Shown here in pieces: positions 43,460 through 53,037 of a stretch of 64,000 nucleotides of DNA (its first letter is position 1; every line of letters begins with the position of its first letter). Made by a program: the position numbers and the translations under genes. The notes beneath the pieces are model-generated. The model saw only the letters and a list, made by a program, of their open reading frames with translations. It was not told the origin of the DNA and made no database searches. This DNA is from JBFJKD01 sp041600415 (GTDB lineage: Bacteria > Pseudomonadota > Gammaproteobacteria > Pseudomonadales > Porticoccaceae): positions 293,866 to 357,865 of the forward strand of contig JBFIKF010000005.1 in assembly GCA_041600415.1 (NCBI GenBank), in the 5' to 3' direction.

Positions 43460-43842
43460 TGAATAATATAGTACTAATTATACATTTGCTTATCGCGATA
43501 GCGATTATCGGGCTGATTCTGTTGCAGCAAGGCAAAGGTGCGGACGCTGGTGCATCGTTCGGTAGTGGCGCGTCGCAAACAGTGTTTGGCAGCGGCGGTA
43601 GCTGGAATTTTTTCAGCAAAATTACCGCGATTCTGGCAGCGGTATTCTTTGCTACCAGTTTTGCATTGGCGATTATCGCTAAAAATGACGCGGGTATCGA
43701 CAAAGATATCCTGCCGGAGCTCGAAATTTTGAATGCTCCCCCCGCGGCGATTGATAGCGATATTCCCGCATTGGACAGTGCTGTGACTGAGCCGAGTCAG
43801 ATAAGTGATATCCCAGCGGTGCAGACGCCGCCGAGTGAGTAG
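43459..43842 (+). CDS. secG: Preprotein translocase subunit SecG
   Basis: 127 residues from the ATG at 43459, which overlaps the tpiA stop. Two membrane segments (NNIVLIIHLLIAIAIIGLIL; ITAILAAVFFATSFALAII) flank the Gly-rich loop QQGKGADAGASFGSGASQ typical of SecG. An acidic/Pro tail (~45 residues) follows. SecG aids SecYEG during SecA-driven export. tRNA-Leu begins 9 bases after the stop and is probably processed from the same transcript. Confidence 0.95.
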   Translation: MNNIVLIIHLLIAIAIIGLILLQQGKGADAGASFGSGASQTVFGSGGSWNFFSKITAILAAVFFATSFALAIIAKNDAGIDKDILPELEILNAPPAAIDSDIPALDSAVTEPSQISDIPAVQTPPSE

Positions 43843-43851
43843 CAGAGCAAG

Positions 43852-43936
43852 GCCCAAGTGGTGGAATTGGTAGACACGCTATCTTGAGGGGGTAGTGGCG
43901 TAAGCCGTGCCGGTTCAAGTCCGGCCTTGGGCACCA
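43852..43936 (+). tRNA. tRNA-Leu(GAG)
   Basis: 85 nt with CCA encoded. Acceptor GCCCAAG pairs with CTTGGGC. The anticodon loop TTGAGGG gives anticodon GAG (reads CUC/CUU). A long class II variable arm is present (GTGGCGTAAGCCGTG-like region), and the T arm is CCGGTTCAAGTCCGG. It lies right after secG, the usual place. Confidence 0.95.
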
Positions 43937-43997
43937 AATTACGGAAAGTGCGGGATGTACGGGTTGGGGATTGATTGTTGACAGGGAGGGAAAGCTC

Positions 43998-44026
43998 TTG
44001 ACCCCTCAAAATCAGAGTCTTATAAT
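43998..44026 (+). promoter_or_regulatory. Sigma-70 promoter for tRNA-fMet
   Basis: TTGACC (43998-44003), 17-base spacer, perfect TATAAT (44021-44026). A GC-rich CCCTCGCCC follows where the start would be, as in promoters under stringent control. Confidence 0.8.
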
Positions 44027-44118
44027 CCCTCGCCCTTGTTACAGGCAGCTTTACCGGGGCTGTTTGTGGGGATCGGAGGTTGTAGAACTTCCGCGACAGT
44101 GATGTCGAAGTGTGTTGT

Positions 44119-44195
<77 letters not shown>

Positions 44196-44224
44196 AATTG
44201 GCGTTCGGTTGGACGCGCACGAAG

Positions 44225-44248
44225 AGCCCCTGTTAACAGGGGCTTTTT
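44225..44248 (+). terminator. Intrinsic terminator after tRNA-fMet
   Basis: AGCCCCTG, loop TTAA, CAGGGGCT, followed by T residues. It is a perfect 8-bp stem 30 bases after the tRNA end. Confidence 0.85.
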
Positions 44249-44252
44249 GTTA

Positions 44253-44276
44253 ATGGGCCCGGTGGCCCATTTTTTT
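44253..44276 (+). terminator. Second terminator-like hairpin before rimP
   Basis: ATGGGCC, loop CGGT, GGCCCAT, then six T. It lies just after the first terminator. Either both end the tRNA transcript or the rimP-nusA-infB operon is expressed by read-through or antitermination. Confidence 0.75.
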
Positions 44277-44296
44277 GTGGTTGGATGGGTGATGGC

Positions 44297-44752
44297 ATGA
44301 CCGCTAAGCACGACAAGTTGCGGACCCTGGCGCAGGCTGCGGTGAGCACGACGGATTGCGAATTGTGGGGTGTCGAACTGTCCGGCGCCGGCAAGCACAG
44401 CGTGTTGCGGGTCTATATCGACAAGGAAGGCGGTGTGGGGATTGAAGATTGTGCAAGCGTGAGTCGTCAACTCGGCGGTGTGCTGGATGTGGAAGACCCT
44501 GTCGCAGGTGAATACACCCTGGAGGTGTCATCGCCGGGATTAGATCGACCCTTGTTTGAACTGGCGCACTATGAAAAATATATTGGCGCTGAATTAACCT
44601 TGCAGTTGCGTTTGCCGTATGAAGGACGGCGCAAATTCAAGGGGCGACTAAAAGGGTTGGAGAACACCGACATTGTGTTGGAGATGGACAGCCACGAGTA
44701 CCTGTTTCCGATCGAGGGAATCGAAAAAGCGCGTGTGGTCCCGCATTTTTAA
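44297..44752 (+). CDS. rimP: Ribosome maturation factor RimP
   Basis: About 151 residues from the ATG at 44297; an in-frame ATG four codons earlier (44285) is also possible. Conserved stretches are CELWGVELSGAG, LRVYIDKEGGVGIEDCASVSRQL, and SSPGLDRPLFELAHYEKYIG, then a C-terminal Sm-like domain. It is needed for maturation of the 30S subunit. It is the first gene of the rimP-nusA-infB-rbfA-truB-rpsO-pnp operon. Confidence 0.96.
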   Translation: MTAKHDKLRTLAQAAVSTTDCELWGVELSGAGKHSVLRVYIDKEGGVGIEDCASVSRQLGGVLDVEDPVAGEYTLEVSSPGLDRPLFELAHYEKYIGAELTLQLRLPYEGRRKFKGRLKGLENTDIVLEMDSHEYLFPIEGIEKARVVPHF

Positions 44753-44873
44753 CGGACCTCTGGCGTGAGTAAATGGCCAGTTTTATTTGGATGAATAGTA
44801 AATTATCAAATTGGCGGCAATAGCTGCCTGATAACAGAATACAGGTTGACCGTAGTAATCGAGAGGCGTACGG

Positions 44874-46349
44874 ATGAACAAAGAAATATTGCTGGTTGCC
44901 GAGGCGGTGTCCAACGAAAAGGGCGTTTCCGAGGAGGTGATCTTCGAGGCGATTGAAGAAGCGTTGGCGATGGCGACAAAAAAACGCTATGACGAGGACT
45001 CCCACATTCGTGTAGTGATTGATCGCGAAAGTGGCGATTACGAAACCTTCCGCTGGTGGGAAGTAATGGACGACGACACACTGGCCGAGCTCGGCACTCA
45101 GTTTACCTTGCAGGAAGCTCATGAAAAGGATGCGTCGCTGCAGGCGGGTCAGGTTTACGAAGAACAGGTGGAGAACGTCGGTTTCGGACGCATTGCCGCG
45201 CAAACTGCAAAGCAGGTGATTGTGCAGAAAGTGCGCGACGCGGAGCGCGAACTGGTCATGGAAAGATATCGTGACCGGGTCGGCGCACTGATCAGCGGCA
45301 CGGTCAAGAAAGTGACCCGCGAACATATCGTCGTCGACCTTGGCGACAATGCCGAGGGTATGTTATCCCGCGAAGATCTGGTGGGACGGGAAGTATTTCG
45401 GGTTAACGACCGCGTGCGCGCCATTTTGCAGTCGTTGCGCACCGAGGGTCGTGGACCACAATTGCAATTGAGTCGTGTCAGCCGCGAAATGCTGATCGAA
45501 CTGTTTCGTATTGAAGTGCCCGAGGTTGCCGAACAAGTGATCGAAATTCGCGCCGCGGCGCGGGACCCCGGGTCGCGGGCAAAAATTGCAGTTAAAACCA
45601 ATGATGGGCGCATCGATCCCGTAGGAGCCTGTGTGGGAATGCGTGGCGCGCGGGTGCAGGCAGTATCCAACGAGCTCGATGGCGAGCGAATTGATATTGT
45701 GTTGTGGGACGATAACCCCGCGCAGTTGGTGATCAATGCCATGGCCCCGGCGGAAGTGGAGTCGGTGATCGTGGACGAAGACAACCACACTATGGATGTG
45801 GCTGTAGCCGAAGACAACCTCGCCCAGGCCATTGGCAAGGGCGGACAGAACGTGCGGCTGGCCTCGGAATTGTCAGGCTGGAACATCAATGTGATGACCT
45901 CCGAAGAGGTCGAAGCCAAACAGGAAGAAGAGCAGGGTGGTATTGTCGCCACGTTTATGAATCAGCTCGACATCGATGAAGACGTTGCCGTGGTGCTGGT
46001 CGAAGAAGGGTTCACCTCCCTGGAGGAAGTGGCCTACGTACCATTGGAAGAAATGTTGAACATCGAAGGATTTGATGAAGATATTGCCACCGAGCTGCGC
46101 AATCGAGCCAAGAACGCCTTATTGACCCAGGCCCTGGCGACGGAAGAGCACAAAACCCCGCCAGCGGAAGATTTACTGAACATGGAAGGTATGGACCAGG
46201 CGCTCGCCTACCAGTTAGCGGCTATGGGTATTGTCACCATGGAAGATCTGGCCGAACAGGCGGTAGATGATTTGCTGGAAATTGAGGGGCTGGACTCCGA
46301 ACGCGCAGGAGCACTAATTATGACTGCCCGTGCACCCTGGTTTGAATAA
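44874..46349 (+). CDS. nusA: Transcription termination/antitermination factor NusA
   Basis: 491 residues. The N-terminal RNA polymerase-binding domain is followed by an S1 domain (~130-200: VGALISGTVKKVTREHIVVD). Two KH domains come next (KIAVKTNDGRIDPVGACVGMRG and VAEDNLAQAIGKGGQNV), then two acidic C-terminal AR repeats (VLVEEGFTSLEEVAYV and LAAMGIVTMEDLAE). It controls pausing, termination and antitermination. The AR repeats are typical of gammaproteobacteria. Confidence 0.98.
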   Translation: MNKEILLVAEAVSNEKGVSEEVIFEAIEEALAMATKKRYDEDSHIRVVIDRESGDYETFRWWEVMDDDTLAELGTQFTLQEAHEKDASLQAGQVYEEQVENVGFGRIAAQTAKQVIVQKVRDAERELVMERYRDRVGALISGTVKKVTREHIVVDLGDNAEGMLSREDLVGREVFRVNDRVRAILQSLRTEGRGPQLQLSRVSREMLIELFRIEVPEVAEQVIEIRAAARDPGSRAKIAVKTNDGRIDPVGACVGMRGARVQAVSNELDGERIDIVLWDDNPAQLVINAMAPAEVESVIVDEDNHTMDVAVAEDNLAQAIGKGGQNVRLASELSGWNINVMTSEEVEAKQEEEQGGIVATFMNQLDIDEDVAVVLVEEGFTSLEEVAYVPLEEMLNIEGFDEDIATELRNRAKNALLTQALATEEHKTPPAEDLLNMEGMDQALAYQLAAMGIVTMEDLAEQAVDDLLEIEGLDSERAGALIMTARAPWFE

Positions 46350-46411
46350 AAGCCCATCCGATAATCGTGTGGCTGTGACACCGGGGAAGTGTGAACCAAT
46401 GAGGAATGCTG

Positions 46412-48928
46412 ATGGCTGAAGTTACCGTACGTCAACTTGCCGACTTAGTGGGCGCGTCCGTGGACCGCCTGCTCAAACAGATGCAGGAAGCTGAGCTGCC
46501 GCACACGTCTGCAGAAGAAGTGGTGTCTGACGCTGAAAAACAGAAACTGTTGAGTTACCTGAAAGGTCTGCACGGCGAGCAGGCGCGCGAGCCGAAAAAA
46601 ATCACTTTGCGTCGTAAAAGTGTCAGCACCCTTAAGGCGGGTGCGGGGCGCAAGACGGTCAATGTCGAAGTCCGCAAAAAGCGTACCTACGTCAAACGCG
46701 ATGCCGATGGAGCAGGCGAATTATTAGCTGGCGATATTGCACCCGAGCAGGCAGCGGGCGGTCCCAGTACGCTGGGTGACGATGTTGAAACCCGTCGCGT
46801 GGCGGCCATTGAAGCGCGCCGCAAAGCCGAGGAAGAAAGTAAACAGCGCGAGCAGGAGGCAAGGCAGGCCAAAGGCACAGAACAGAAAAAGGATGAGAAG
46901 CTCGGCAAACATATAGAAAAACCCGGCAAGGAAGCACCAATTCATGTAGACGGCGAGCCGAAGTACACAAAAAAACGTGAAAAGCTTGATGACGACGATG
47001 ACAAGCCGAAAAAGAAAAAGGCGCTCAAGCCAGGTCGCAAACAACGGCCGGATGAGTTAATCAAGGAAATTGAAGTCGATGTTGACGAAGATGTGGATGC
47101 CAAGCCGCGCCTCAAGTCCGCCAAAGTGGTGCGCATCGAAAACAAACACGTATTCCGTCGCCCGGTTGAAAAAACCGTACACGAAATTGAAGTGCCTGAG
47201 TCGCTCACCGTGGGGGAACTCGCGCAGCGTCTAAATATCAAGGCTGTCGCGGTGATTCGCGAGCTGATGAAAATGGGTACCATGGCCACCGTCAATGAAT
47301 CCATTGATCAGGATACCGCCTGTCTGGTGGTGGAAGAGTTGGGTCACAAATTTGTGCGGGTGTCGGCCAACGCCATCGAGGACGAATTGCGCGTGGCGCT
47401 GGCGTTTGAAGGCGTTGCAGAGGCGCGCGCGCCGGTGGTGACGGTGATGGGTCACGTCGACCACGGTAAAACCTCGCTGCTGGATTGTATTCGTAAAAGC
47501 ACCGTTGCCGCCGGCGAAGCCGGTGGCATCACCCAACACATCGGCGCTTATCACGTCGACACACCCAAGGGCATGATTACCTTTCTCGATACTCCTGGCC
47601 ACGCGGCATTTACCGCCATGCGCGCGCGGGGCGCCAGGGCAACGGATGTGGTTATTCTGGTGGTTGCCGCCGATGACGGTGTGATGCCGCAGACCGAGGA
47701 AGCGATTAAACACGCACGGGCCGCCGAGGTGCCCATCGTGGTGGCGGTCAATAAAATAGATAAAGAGGGTGCTGATCCGGAGCGCGTCACCAATGAACTG
47801 TCCGCCCAGGGCGTTATCCCCGAGGAGTGGGGTGGTGATACCCAGTTTGTGCGGGTGTCCGCACACACTCAAGAAGGCATTGACACCCTGCTGGAAGCGG
47901 TGCTGTTACAGGCCGAATTGCTGGAATTGTCAGCCCCCCGCGACGTCCCGGCGCGCGGTGTGATTGTTGAATCCCGTGTGGAAAAGGGCCGCGGCGTAGT
48001 GGCGACCGCGCTGGTGCAGGCGGGTACCCTGCGCAAGGGCGATCTGGTGCTGGCGGGGGAGAGTGTCGGTAAAATTCGCGCCATGCTGGATGAGAACGGC
48101 AATCCGGTGAACGACGCCGGGCCTTCCATTCCGGTTGAAATTCTGGGTCTGGATGTCACCCCAGCCGCCGGTGATGAGTTTGCGGTTATGGCGGACGAAC
48201 GCAAGGCCCGTGAAGTCGCGGAATTTCGTCAGAACAAAAGCCGTCAGGCGCGGGTGCAGTCGCAACAAAGCGCCAATCTCGAAAACGCTTTCGCGACATT
48301 TGAAGGGGCCGGTAAAAAGACCCTGCCGGTACTGGTTAAAGCTGATGTGCGAGGCTCCCTGGAGGCTATCCTGTCCGCGCTCGCCGAATACAGCAACGAT
48401 GAAGTGGCGGTCAATATCGTTACCTCTGGCGTGGGTGGGCTCACCGAGTCCGATATTAATCTCGCCGTGACCACTGGGGCCATCGTGCTGGGCTTTAACG
48501 TTCGCGCCGAAGCGGGTGCGCGCCGTCTCGCGGAAAAGGAAGGTGTATCGATTCGCTATTACAGCGTTATTTACAACCTGCTCGACGATGTTAAACAGGC
48601 GCTGTCCGGCATGTTGGCCCCGGAAATCCGCGAAGAAATTCTTGGTATCGCCGAAGTACGCGACGTGTTTGGTTCTCCCAAATACGGGCAAATTGCCGGT
48701 TGCATGGTGGTAGAAGGAACCGTGCAACGCAGTAAACCCATTCGCGTGTTGCGCGACAGTGTGGTGATCTTTCAGGGCGCTCTCGAATCCCTGCGCCGTT
48801 TCAAAGACGATGTGAACGAGGTGCGCAACGGTACCGAGTGTGGCATCGGCGTCAAAGATTACAACGACGTCAGGCCCGGTGACCAGATCGAAGTGTACGA
48901 AGTGCACGAGGTTGCCCGGCAACTGTAG
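46412..48928 (+). CDS. infB: Translation initiation factor IF-2
   Basis: 838 residues from the ATG at 46412 (GAGGA six bases upstream). The N-terminal IF2N module MAEVTVRQLADLVGASVDRL is followed by a ~250-residue charged, low-complexity linker. A second IF2N module (LTVGELAQRLNIKAVAVIREL) precedes the G domain: G1 GHVDHGKTS (~347), G3 DTPGHAAF, G4 NKID. The C-terminal domains that bind fMet-tRNA come last. It brings initiator tRNA to the 30S subunit. Confidence 0.98.
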   Translation: MAEVTVRQLADLVGASVDRLLKQMQEAELPHTSAEEVVSDAEKQKLLSYLKGLHGEQAREPKKITLRRKSVSTLKAGAGRKTVNVEVRKKRTYVKRDADGAGELLAGDIAPEQAAGGPSTLGDDVETRRVAAIEARRKAEEESKQREQEARQAKGTEQKKDEKLGKHIEKPGKEAPIHVDGEPKYTKKREKLDDDDDKPKKKKALKPGRKQRPDELIKEIEVDVDEDVDAKPRLKSAKVVRIENKHVFRRPVEKTVHEIEVPESLTVGELAQRLNIKAVAVIRELMKMGTMATVNESIDQDTACLVVEELGHKFVRVSANAIEDELRVALAFEGVAEARAPVVTVMGHVDHGKTSLLDCIRKSTVAAGEAGGITQHIGAYHVDTPKGMITFLDTPGHAAFTAMRARGARATDVVILVVAADDGVMPQTEEAIKHARAAEVPIVVAVNKIDKEGADPERVTNELSAQGVIPEEWGGDTQFVRVSAHTQEGIDTLLEAVLLQAELLELSAPRDVPARGVIVESRVEKGRGVVATALVQAGTLRKGDLVLAGESVGKIRAMLDENGNPVNDAGPSIPVEILGLDVTPAAGDEFAVMADERKAREVAEFRQNKSRQARVQSQQSANLENAFATFEGAGKKTLPVLVKADVRGSLEAILSALAEYSNDEVAVNIVTSGVGGLTESDINLAVTTGAIVLGFNVRAEAGARRLAEKEGVSIRYYSVIYNLLDDVKQALSGMLAPEIREEILGIAEVRDVFGSPKYGQIAGCMVVEGTVQRSKPIRVLRDSVVIFQGALESLRRFKDDVNEVRNGTECGIGVKDYNDVRPGDQIEVYEVHEVARQL

Positions 48929-48939
48929 GCGAGAAACCT

Positions 48940-49416
48940 ATGCCGAGAGAATTTAGCCGCGCCGACCGGGTGGCCGATGCCATCCAGCGTGAGCTCGCGG
49001 CGCTAATTCGCGCCGAGCTGCGCGATCCCCGGGTGGGCATTGTGAACGTCACCGGGGTGGACGTCAGTCGCGACCTGGCGGTGGCCAAAGTATATGTGAG
49101 TTTTGTCGCCCTGCCGGGGCAGCAAACGGCCACTGCGCGCGATAATCTTCCCAGGAAAGCGAAGGCTGGCAAGAGCGTCGGTGGGGCACCCAGCGCCGAG
49201 CAGGCCGGTGTCGATGCGTTGAACGGCGCCGCGGGATTTCTGCGCACTCTACTGGTCAAGCAGGTACAGCTGCGCATTGCCCCCATCCTGAAATTTATCT
49301 ACGACGCCACTGGCGAGCGGGGACAACAGCTGTCGGCACTGATTGATCGCGCGGTCGCTGCGGACCGCCAGCGCGGCCACGACGACGATTCCATCGACGA
49401 TGGGACGGAGCACTGA
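48940..49416 (+). CDS. rbfA: Ribosome-binding factor A
   Basis: 158 residues, longer than the usual ~120-135. The KH-like domain has FSRADRVADAIQRELAALIR, RDPRVGIVNVTGVDVSRDL and QLRIAPILKFIYDATGERG. A hydrophilic insertion of about 25 residues lies between the third strand and the next helix (~60-86: QQTATARDNLPRKAKAGKSV, then GGAPSAEQ). RbfA aids 16S rRNA 5' end maturation. It is 11 bases after infB, with truB 1 base after its stop. Confidence 0.93.
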   Translation: MPREFSRADRVADAIQRELAALIRAELRDPRVGIVNVTGVDVSRDLAVAKVYVSFVALPGQQTATARDNLPRKAKAGKSVGGAPSAEQAGVDALNGAAGFLRTLLVKQVQLRIAPILKFIYDATGERGQQLSALIDRAVAADRQRGHDDDSIDDGTEH

Positions 49417-49417
49417 T

Positions 49418-50359
49418 TTGGCGCGGGCACGCAACCGGGGTCGGCAGGTCAACGGTATATTGATACTCGACAAACCCGTGGGCCTGACCTCCAATCAGGC
49501 CTTGCAACAGGTCAAACGACTGTTGGTGGCCGCCAAGGCTGGCCACACCGGGAGCCTCGATCCACTGGCGACCGGCGTATTGCCCATTTGCTTCGGTGAA
49601 GCCACCAAATTTACGCAGTTTTTACTCGAAGCGGACAAGGTGTATCGCAGCACGCTGCGCTTTGGCGAGGCCACCAACACGGGCGATGCCGACGGTGAAG
49701 TGATTGCACAGTGCAGCGCCGCGGCACTTTCCGAGCAGCAAGTGGAAGCGGCGTTGGGCGAGTTTCGCGGCGACATACAGCAGATTCCGTCCATGTTTTC
49801 CGCGTTGAAGCAGGGCGGACAACCGCTCTACAAATTGGCGCGCCAGGGTATTGAAGTGGAGCGCGAGGCGCGCGCCGTGACCGTGCACGAATTTAACCTG
49901 CTGGCATTTCGGCCCGGAGAACTGGCCGAGGCCGAGGTGGAGATTCGCTGCACCAAAGGCACCTATGTGCGCACCCTGGCAGAAGATCTGGGCGCGGCGC
50001 TTGGTTGCGGTGCCCATGTGCGGCAGTTGCGTCGCACTCAGGCCGGCCCGTTTATGGAGACGGACGCCGTTACCCTGGCGCAACTGGAAGCCCTGCGCGG
50101 GGAGCGGCGCGCCGAGGAGCTGGACTTTTTGCTGCGCCCGGTGGACGCGGCGGTCGGTGACCTGGACGCCGTGGAATTACCCGCCAATATGGCATGGTAC
50201 TTCCGACGCGGTCAGGCGGTTATGGCCGCCCAGGTCTATCGCCACGGCGCGGAAGGCGATATAGTGCGCATCTTCGAAGCTGACGGCCCGTTTTTGGGCG
50301 TTGGCGAGGTTCTGGACGACGGTCGGGTCAAACCCCGTCGTCTGGTAGTGAGCGCGTAG
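49418..50359 (+). CDS. truB: tRNA pseudouridine(55) synthase
   Basis: 313 residues from a TTG at 49418 (GGAG seven bases upstream); the resulting start MARARNRGRQVNGILILDKP matches the family, and a longer in-frame version overlaps rbfA. Catalytic Asp48 is in GHTGSLDPLATGVLPICFG. It has the C-terminal PUA-like domain. It makes Psi55 in the T loop of all tRNAs. Confidence 0.96.
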   Translation: MARARNRGRQVNGILILDKPVGLTSNQALQQVKRLLVAAKAGHTGSLDPLATGVLPICFGEATKFTQFLLEADKVYRSTLRFGEATNTGDADGEVIAQCSAAALSEQQVEAALGEFRGDIQQIPSMFSALKQGGQPLYKLARQGIEVEREARAVTVHEFNLLAFRPGELAEAEVEIRCTKGTYVRTLAEDLGAALGCGAHVRQLRRTQAGPFMETDAVTLAQLEALRGERRAEELDFLLRPVDAAVGDLDAVELPANMAWYFRRGQAVMAAQVYRHGAEGDIVRIFEADGPFLGVGEVLDDGRVKPRRLVVSA

Positions 50360-50488
50360 CGACCGGCCCCAGGGCGGTTGGCGCTTCAGTACGGTGCCGG
50401 GCAATAACGTAATTGTCCGGTTTTTTGTCAGGCAGCCTGTAAATATGCGCGGGTTTGCCCGAGTCACATTGCATATTGGAGAAATATC

Positions 50489-50758
50489 ATGGCACTGAGT
50501 GCACAAGAGAAATCTGCGATCGTCAGCGACAACGCCCGCGCAGAGGGCGACACCGGCTCCCCCGAAGTTCAAGTGGCGCTACTGACCGCAAACATCAACA
50601 AACTGCAAAGTCATTTCGACAGCAACAAAAAAGATCACCATTCCCGCCGCGGTCTGATTCGCATGGTGAATCAGCGTCGCAAGTTGCTGGATTATCTAAA
50701 GAGCAAAGATGCCGACCGTTACGGCCAACTGATCAAAAAATTAGGTCTGCGTCGTTAA
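50489..50758 (+). CDS. rpsO: 30S ribosomal protein S15
   Basis: 89 residues, the universal length: DNARAEGDTGSPEVQVALLT, HFDSNKKDHHSRRGLIRMV, ending KKLGLRR. It binds 16S rRNA at the three-way junction of the central domain. The 129-base leader upstream is where autoregulation would occur in E. coli; no element could be proven by eye. pnp follows. Confidence 0.98.
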   Translation: MALSAQEKSAIVSDNARAEGDTGSPEVQVALLTANINKLQSHFDSNKKDHHSRRGLIRMVNQRRKLLDYLKSKDADRYGQLIKKLGLRR

Positions 50759-50816
50759 TTCATTCATAGCAGCGGTCCCAGGTGGGGCCGCTGGCACAAA
50801 ACAATAGGTGAAAATT

Positions 50817-52991
50817 GTGAATCCCGTTATCAAATCGTTTCAATACGGTAATCATACCGTCACGTTAGAAACTGGCCGTATTGCGCGCCAGGCCACCGGT
50901 GCGGTGTTGTGCACCATGGACGACACGTCCGTGCTGTGTACCGTGGTCGGTGCCAAAAGCGCTCGCGAGGGGCAGGATTTTTTCCCGCTTACGGTCAACT
51001 ACCAGGAAAAAGCTTACGCCGCCGGTAAAATCCCCGGGGGGTTTTTCAAGCGCGAAGGGCGTCCTTCGGAAAAGGAAACCTTGACCTGCCGCCTGATTGA
51101 TCGCCCCATTCGCCCGCTATTCCCAGCTGGCTTCAAAAACGAAGTGCAGGTGATTCTGACGGTCATGTCGGCCAACAAAAATATCGACCCGGACATTCCG
51201 GCATTGATCGGCGCGTCTGCCGCATTGGCCATCTCCGGATTGCCGTTTAATGGCCCAATTGCCGCTGCGCGAGTTGGCTACACGCCTACCGCTGGCTACC
51301 TGTTAAACCCCACCTACTCCGAGCTGGTCGATTCACAACTGGAAATGGTGGTGGCCGGTACTCGCGACGCCGTATTGATGGTGGAATCCGAAGCCCGCGA
51401 GCTACCCGAAGATCTGATGCTCGGTGCGGTGTTGTATGCCCACCAGGAAATGCAGGCCGCGATTCAGGCTATCGACGAGCTGGTACGCGATGCCGGTAAA
51501 CCGCGTTGGGATTGGCAGCCAGCGCCGGTCAATGCGGATCTGGTTGAAACCCTTAAAGCCAGCGTTGGCGCAGGCGTCGAAGCAGCCTATAGCATTACCG
51601 ACAAACAGGAGCGTACCGCGCGCCTGGGGGAACTGCGCGACAGTGCTGTGCAAAGCCTGGCGGTAGCGGACGGCGACATCAGTGAAGACGATGTACGGGA
51701 TGCGTTCAAAAAGCTCGAAAAGAAACTGGTGCGTGGCCGTATTATTCGCGGCGAACCGCGCATCGATGGTCGCGACGCCAAAACCGTGCGCCCGATCGCG
51801 GTTGAAGTCGGCGTGTTACCCAAGACTCACGGCTCCGCGTTGTTTACCCGTGGCGAAACCCAGGCCATCGTGGTGGCCACCCTGGGTTCCCTGCGCGACT
51901 CGCAGTTGATTGACGCCCTGGAAGGCACCCGCAAAGACCCGTTTATGCTGCACTATAACTTCCCTCCTTACTCGGTGGGCGAGTGTGGTCGCGTGGGCTT
52001 TACCAGTCGTCGCGAAACCGGTCACGGCCGTCTGGCACGTCGCGGTATTGCCGCTGTATTACCCAGCCCCGATGATTTTCCCTACACCCTGCGGGTGGTA
52101 TCGGAAATTACCGAATCCAACGGTTCCAGCTCTATGGCGTCCGTGTGCGGCACCAGCCTGGCGTTGATGGACGCGGGCGTTGCCCTTAAAGCGCCGGTGG
52201 CCGGTATTGCCATGGGCCTGGTCAAGGAAGCGGAAGGCTTTGCTGTCCTCACCGATATTCTCGGCGACGAAGATCACCTCGGCGATATGGATTTCAAAGT
52301 TGCTGGTACTGCCCAGGGTATTACCGCGTTGCAAATGGATATTAAAATTGAAGGCATTACCGAAGAGATTATGGAGATTGCCCTCGCCCAGGCATTGCAG
52401 GCGCGTCTGCACATTCTCGGGGAAATGAACAAGGTACTGGCGCAGGGCCGCCCGGAAATCGCCGAAAGCGCCCCCCGTTACCACACCCTGAAAATTGACC
52501 CGGACAAAATCCGCGACGTTATCGGCAAGGGCGGTGCGACCATTCGTGCCCTGACCGAGGAAACCGGTGCCACCATTGATATCGAAGATGACGGTTCCAT
52601 TCGCATCTACAGCGACGACCGGGAAGGCCTGGCCAAAGCCATATTCCGTATTGAGGAAATCACCGCCGAGGCGGAAGTGGGCAAAATCTACGACGGCACC
52701 GTGGCGCGCATCGTGGATTTCGGCGCATTTGTCACCATCATGCCCGGCACCGACGGCCTGGTGCATATTTCGCAGATCGCCCAGGAACGTGTCAACAAGG
52801 TGACCGACTACCTCAGCGAAGGACAGACAGTCAAAGTCAAAGTGATGGACGTTGACGCCCGTGGGCGCATCAAATTGTCCATGAAAGACGTGTCCGTCGA
52901 AGAGGGCGGTTTGCCACCCAAAGTGTCAACCGAAGCTAAACCTGAACCCGTTCCGGTGGCCGATGCCCCCGAGGCACCGACCGTCGAATAA
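50817..52991 (+). CDS. pnp: Polyribonucleotide nucleotidyltransferase (PNPase)
   Basis: 724 residues from the GTG at 50817 (AGGTGA seven bases upstream; start MNPVIKSFQYGNHTVTLETG). It has two RNase PH domains, with the catalytic part in the second (VVSEITESNGSSSMASVCGT, DILGDEDHLGDMDFKVAGT). A KH domain (IDPDKIRDVIGKGGATIRAL-like) and an S1 domain (GTVARIVDFGAFVTIMPGTD) follow, then an acidic tail. It is the 3'-5' phosphorolytic RNase and a degradosome partner. It closes the core block. Confidence 0.98.
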   Translation: MNPVIKSFQYGNHTVTLETGRIARQATGAVLCTMDDTSVLCTVVGAKSAREGQDFFPLTVNYQEKAYAAGKIPGGFFKREGRPSEKETLTCRLIDRPIRPLFPAGFKNEVQVILTVMSANKNIDPDIPALIGASAALAISGLPFNGPIAAARVGYTPTAGYLLNPTYSELVDSQLEMVVAGTRDAVLMVESEARELPEDLMLGAVLYAHQEMQAAIQAIDELVRDAGKPRWDWQPAPVNADLVETLKASVGAGVEAAYSITDKQERTARLGELRDSAVQSLAVADGDISEDDVRDAFKKLEKKLVRGRIIRGEPRIDGRDAKTVRPIAVEVGVLPKTHGSALFTRGETQAIVVATLGSLRDSQLIDALEGTRKDPFMLHYNFPPYSVGECGRVGFTSRRETGHGRLARRGIAAVLPSPDDFPYTLRVVSEITESNGSSSMASVCGTSLALMDAGVALKAPVAGIAMGLVKEAEGFAVLTDILGDEDHLGDMDFKVAGTAQGITALQMDIKIEGITEEIMEIALAQALQARLHILGEMNKVLAQGRPEIAESAPRYHTLKIDPDKIRDVIGKGGATIRALTEETGATIDIEDDGSIRIYSDDREGLAKAIFRIEEITAEAEVGKIYDGTVARIVDFGAFVTIMPGTDGLVHISQIAQERVNKVTDYLSEGQTVKVKVMDVDARGRIKLSMKDVSVEEGGLPPKVSTEAKPEPVPVADAPEAPTVE

Positions 52992-53011
52992 GCGGCTGAC
53001 AGGCGACAAAT

Positions 53012-53037
53012 AAAACGGGGCTTTTGCCCCGTTTTTT
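53012..53037 (+). terminator. Intrinsic terminator of the nusA-pnp operon
   Basis: AAAACGGGGC, loop TTTT, GCCCCGTTTTTT; a G/C-rich stem with a T run, 20 bases after the pnp stop. Confidence 0.93.
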
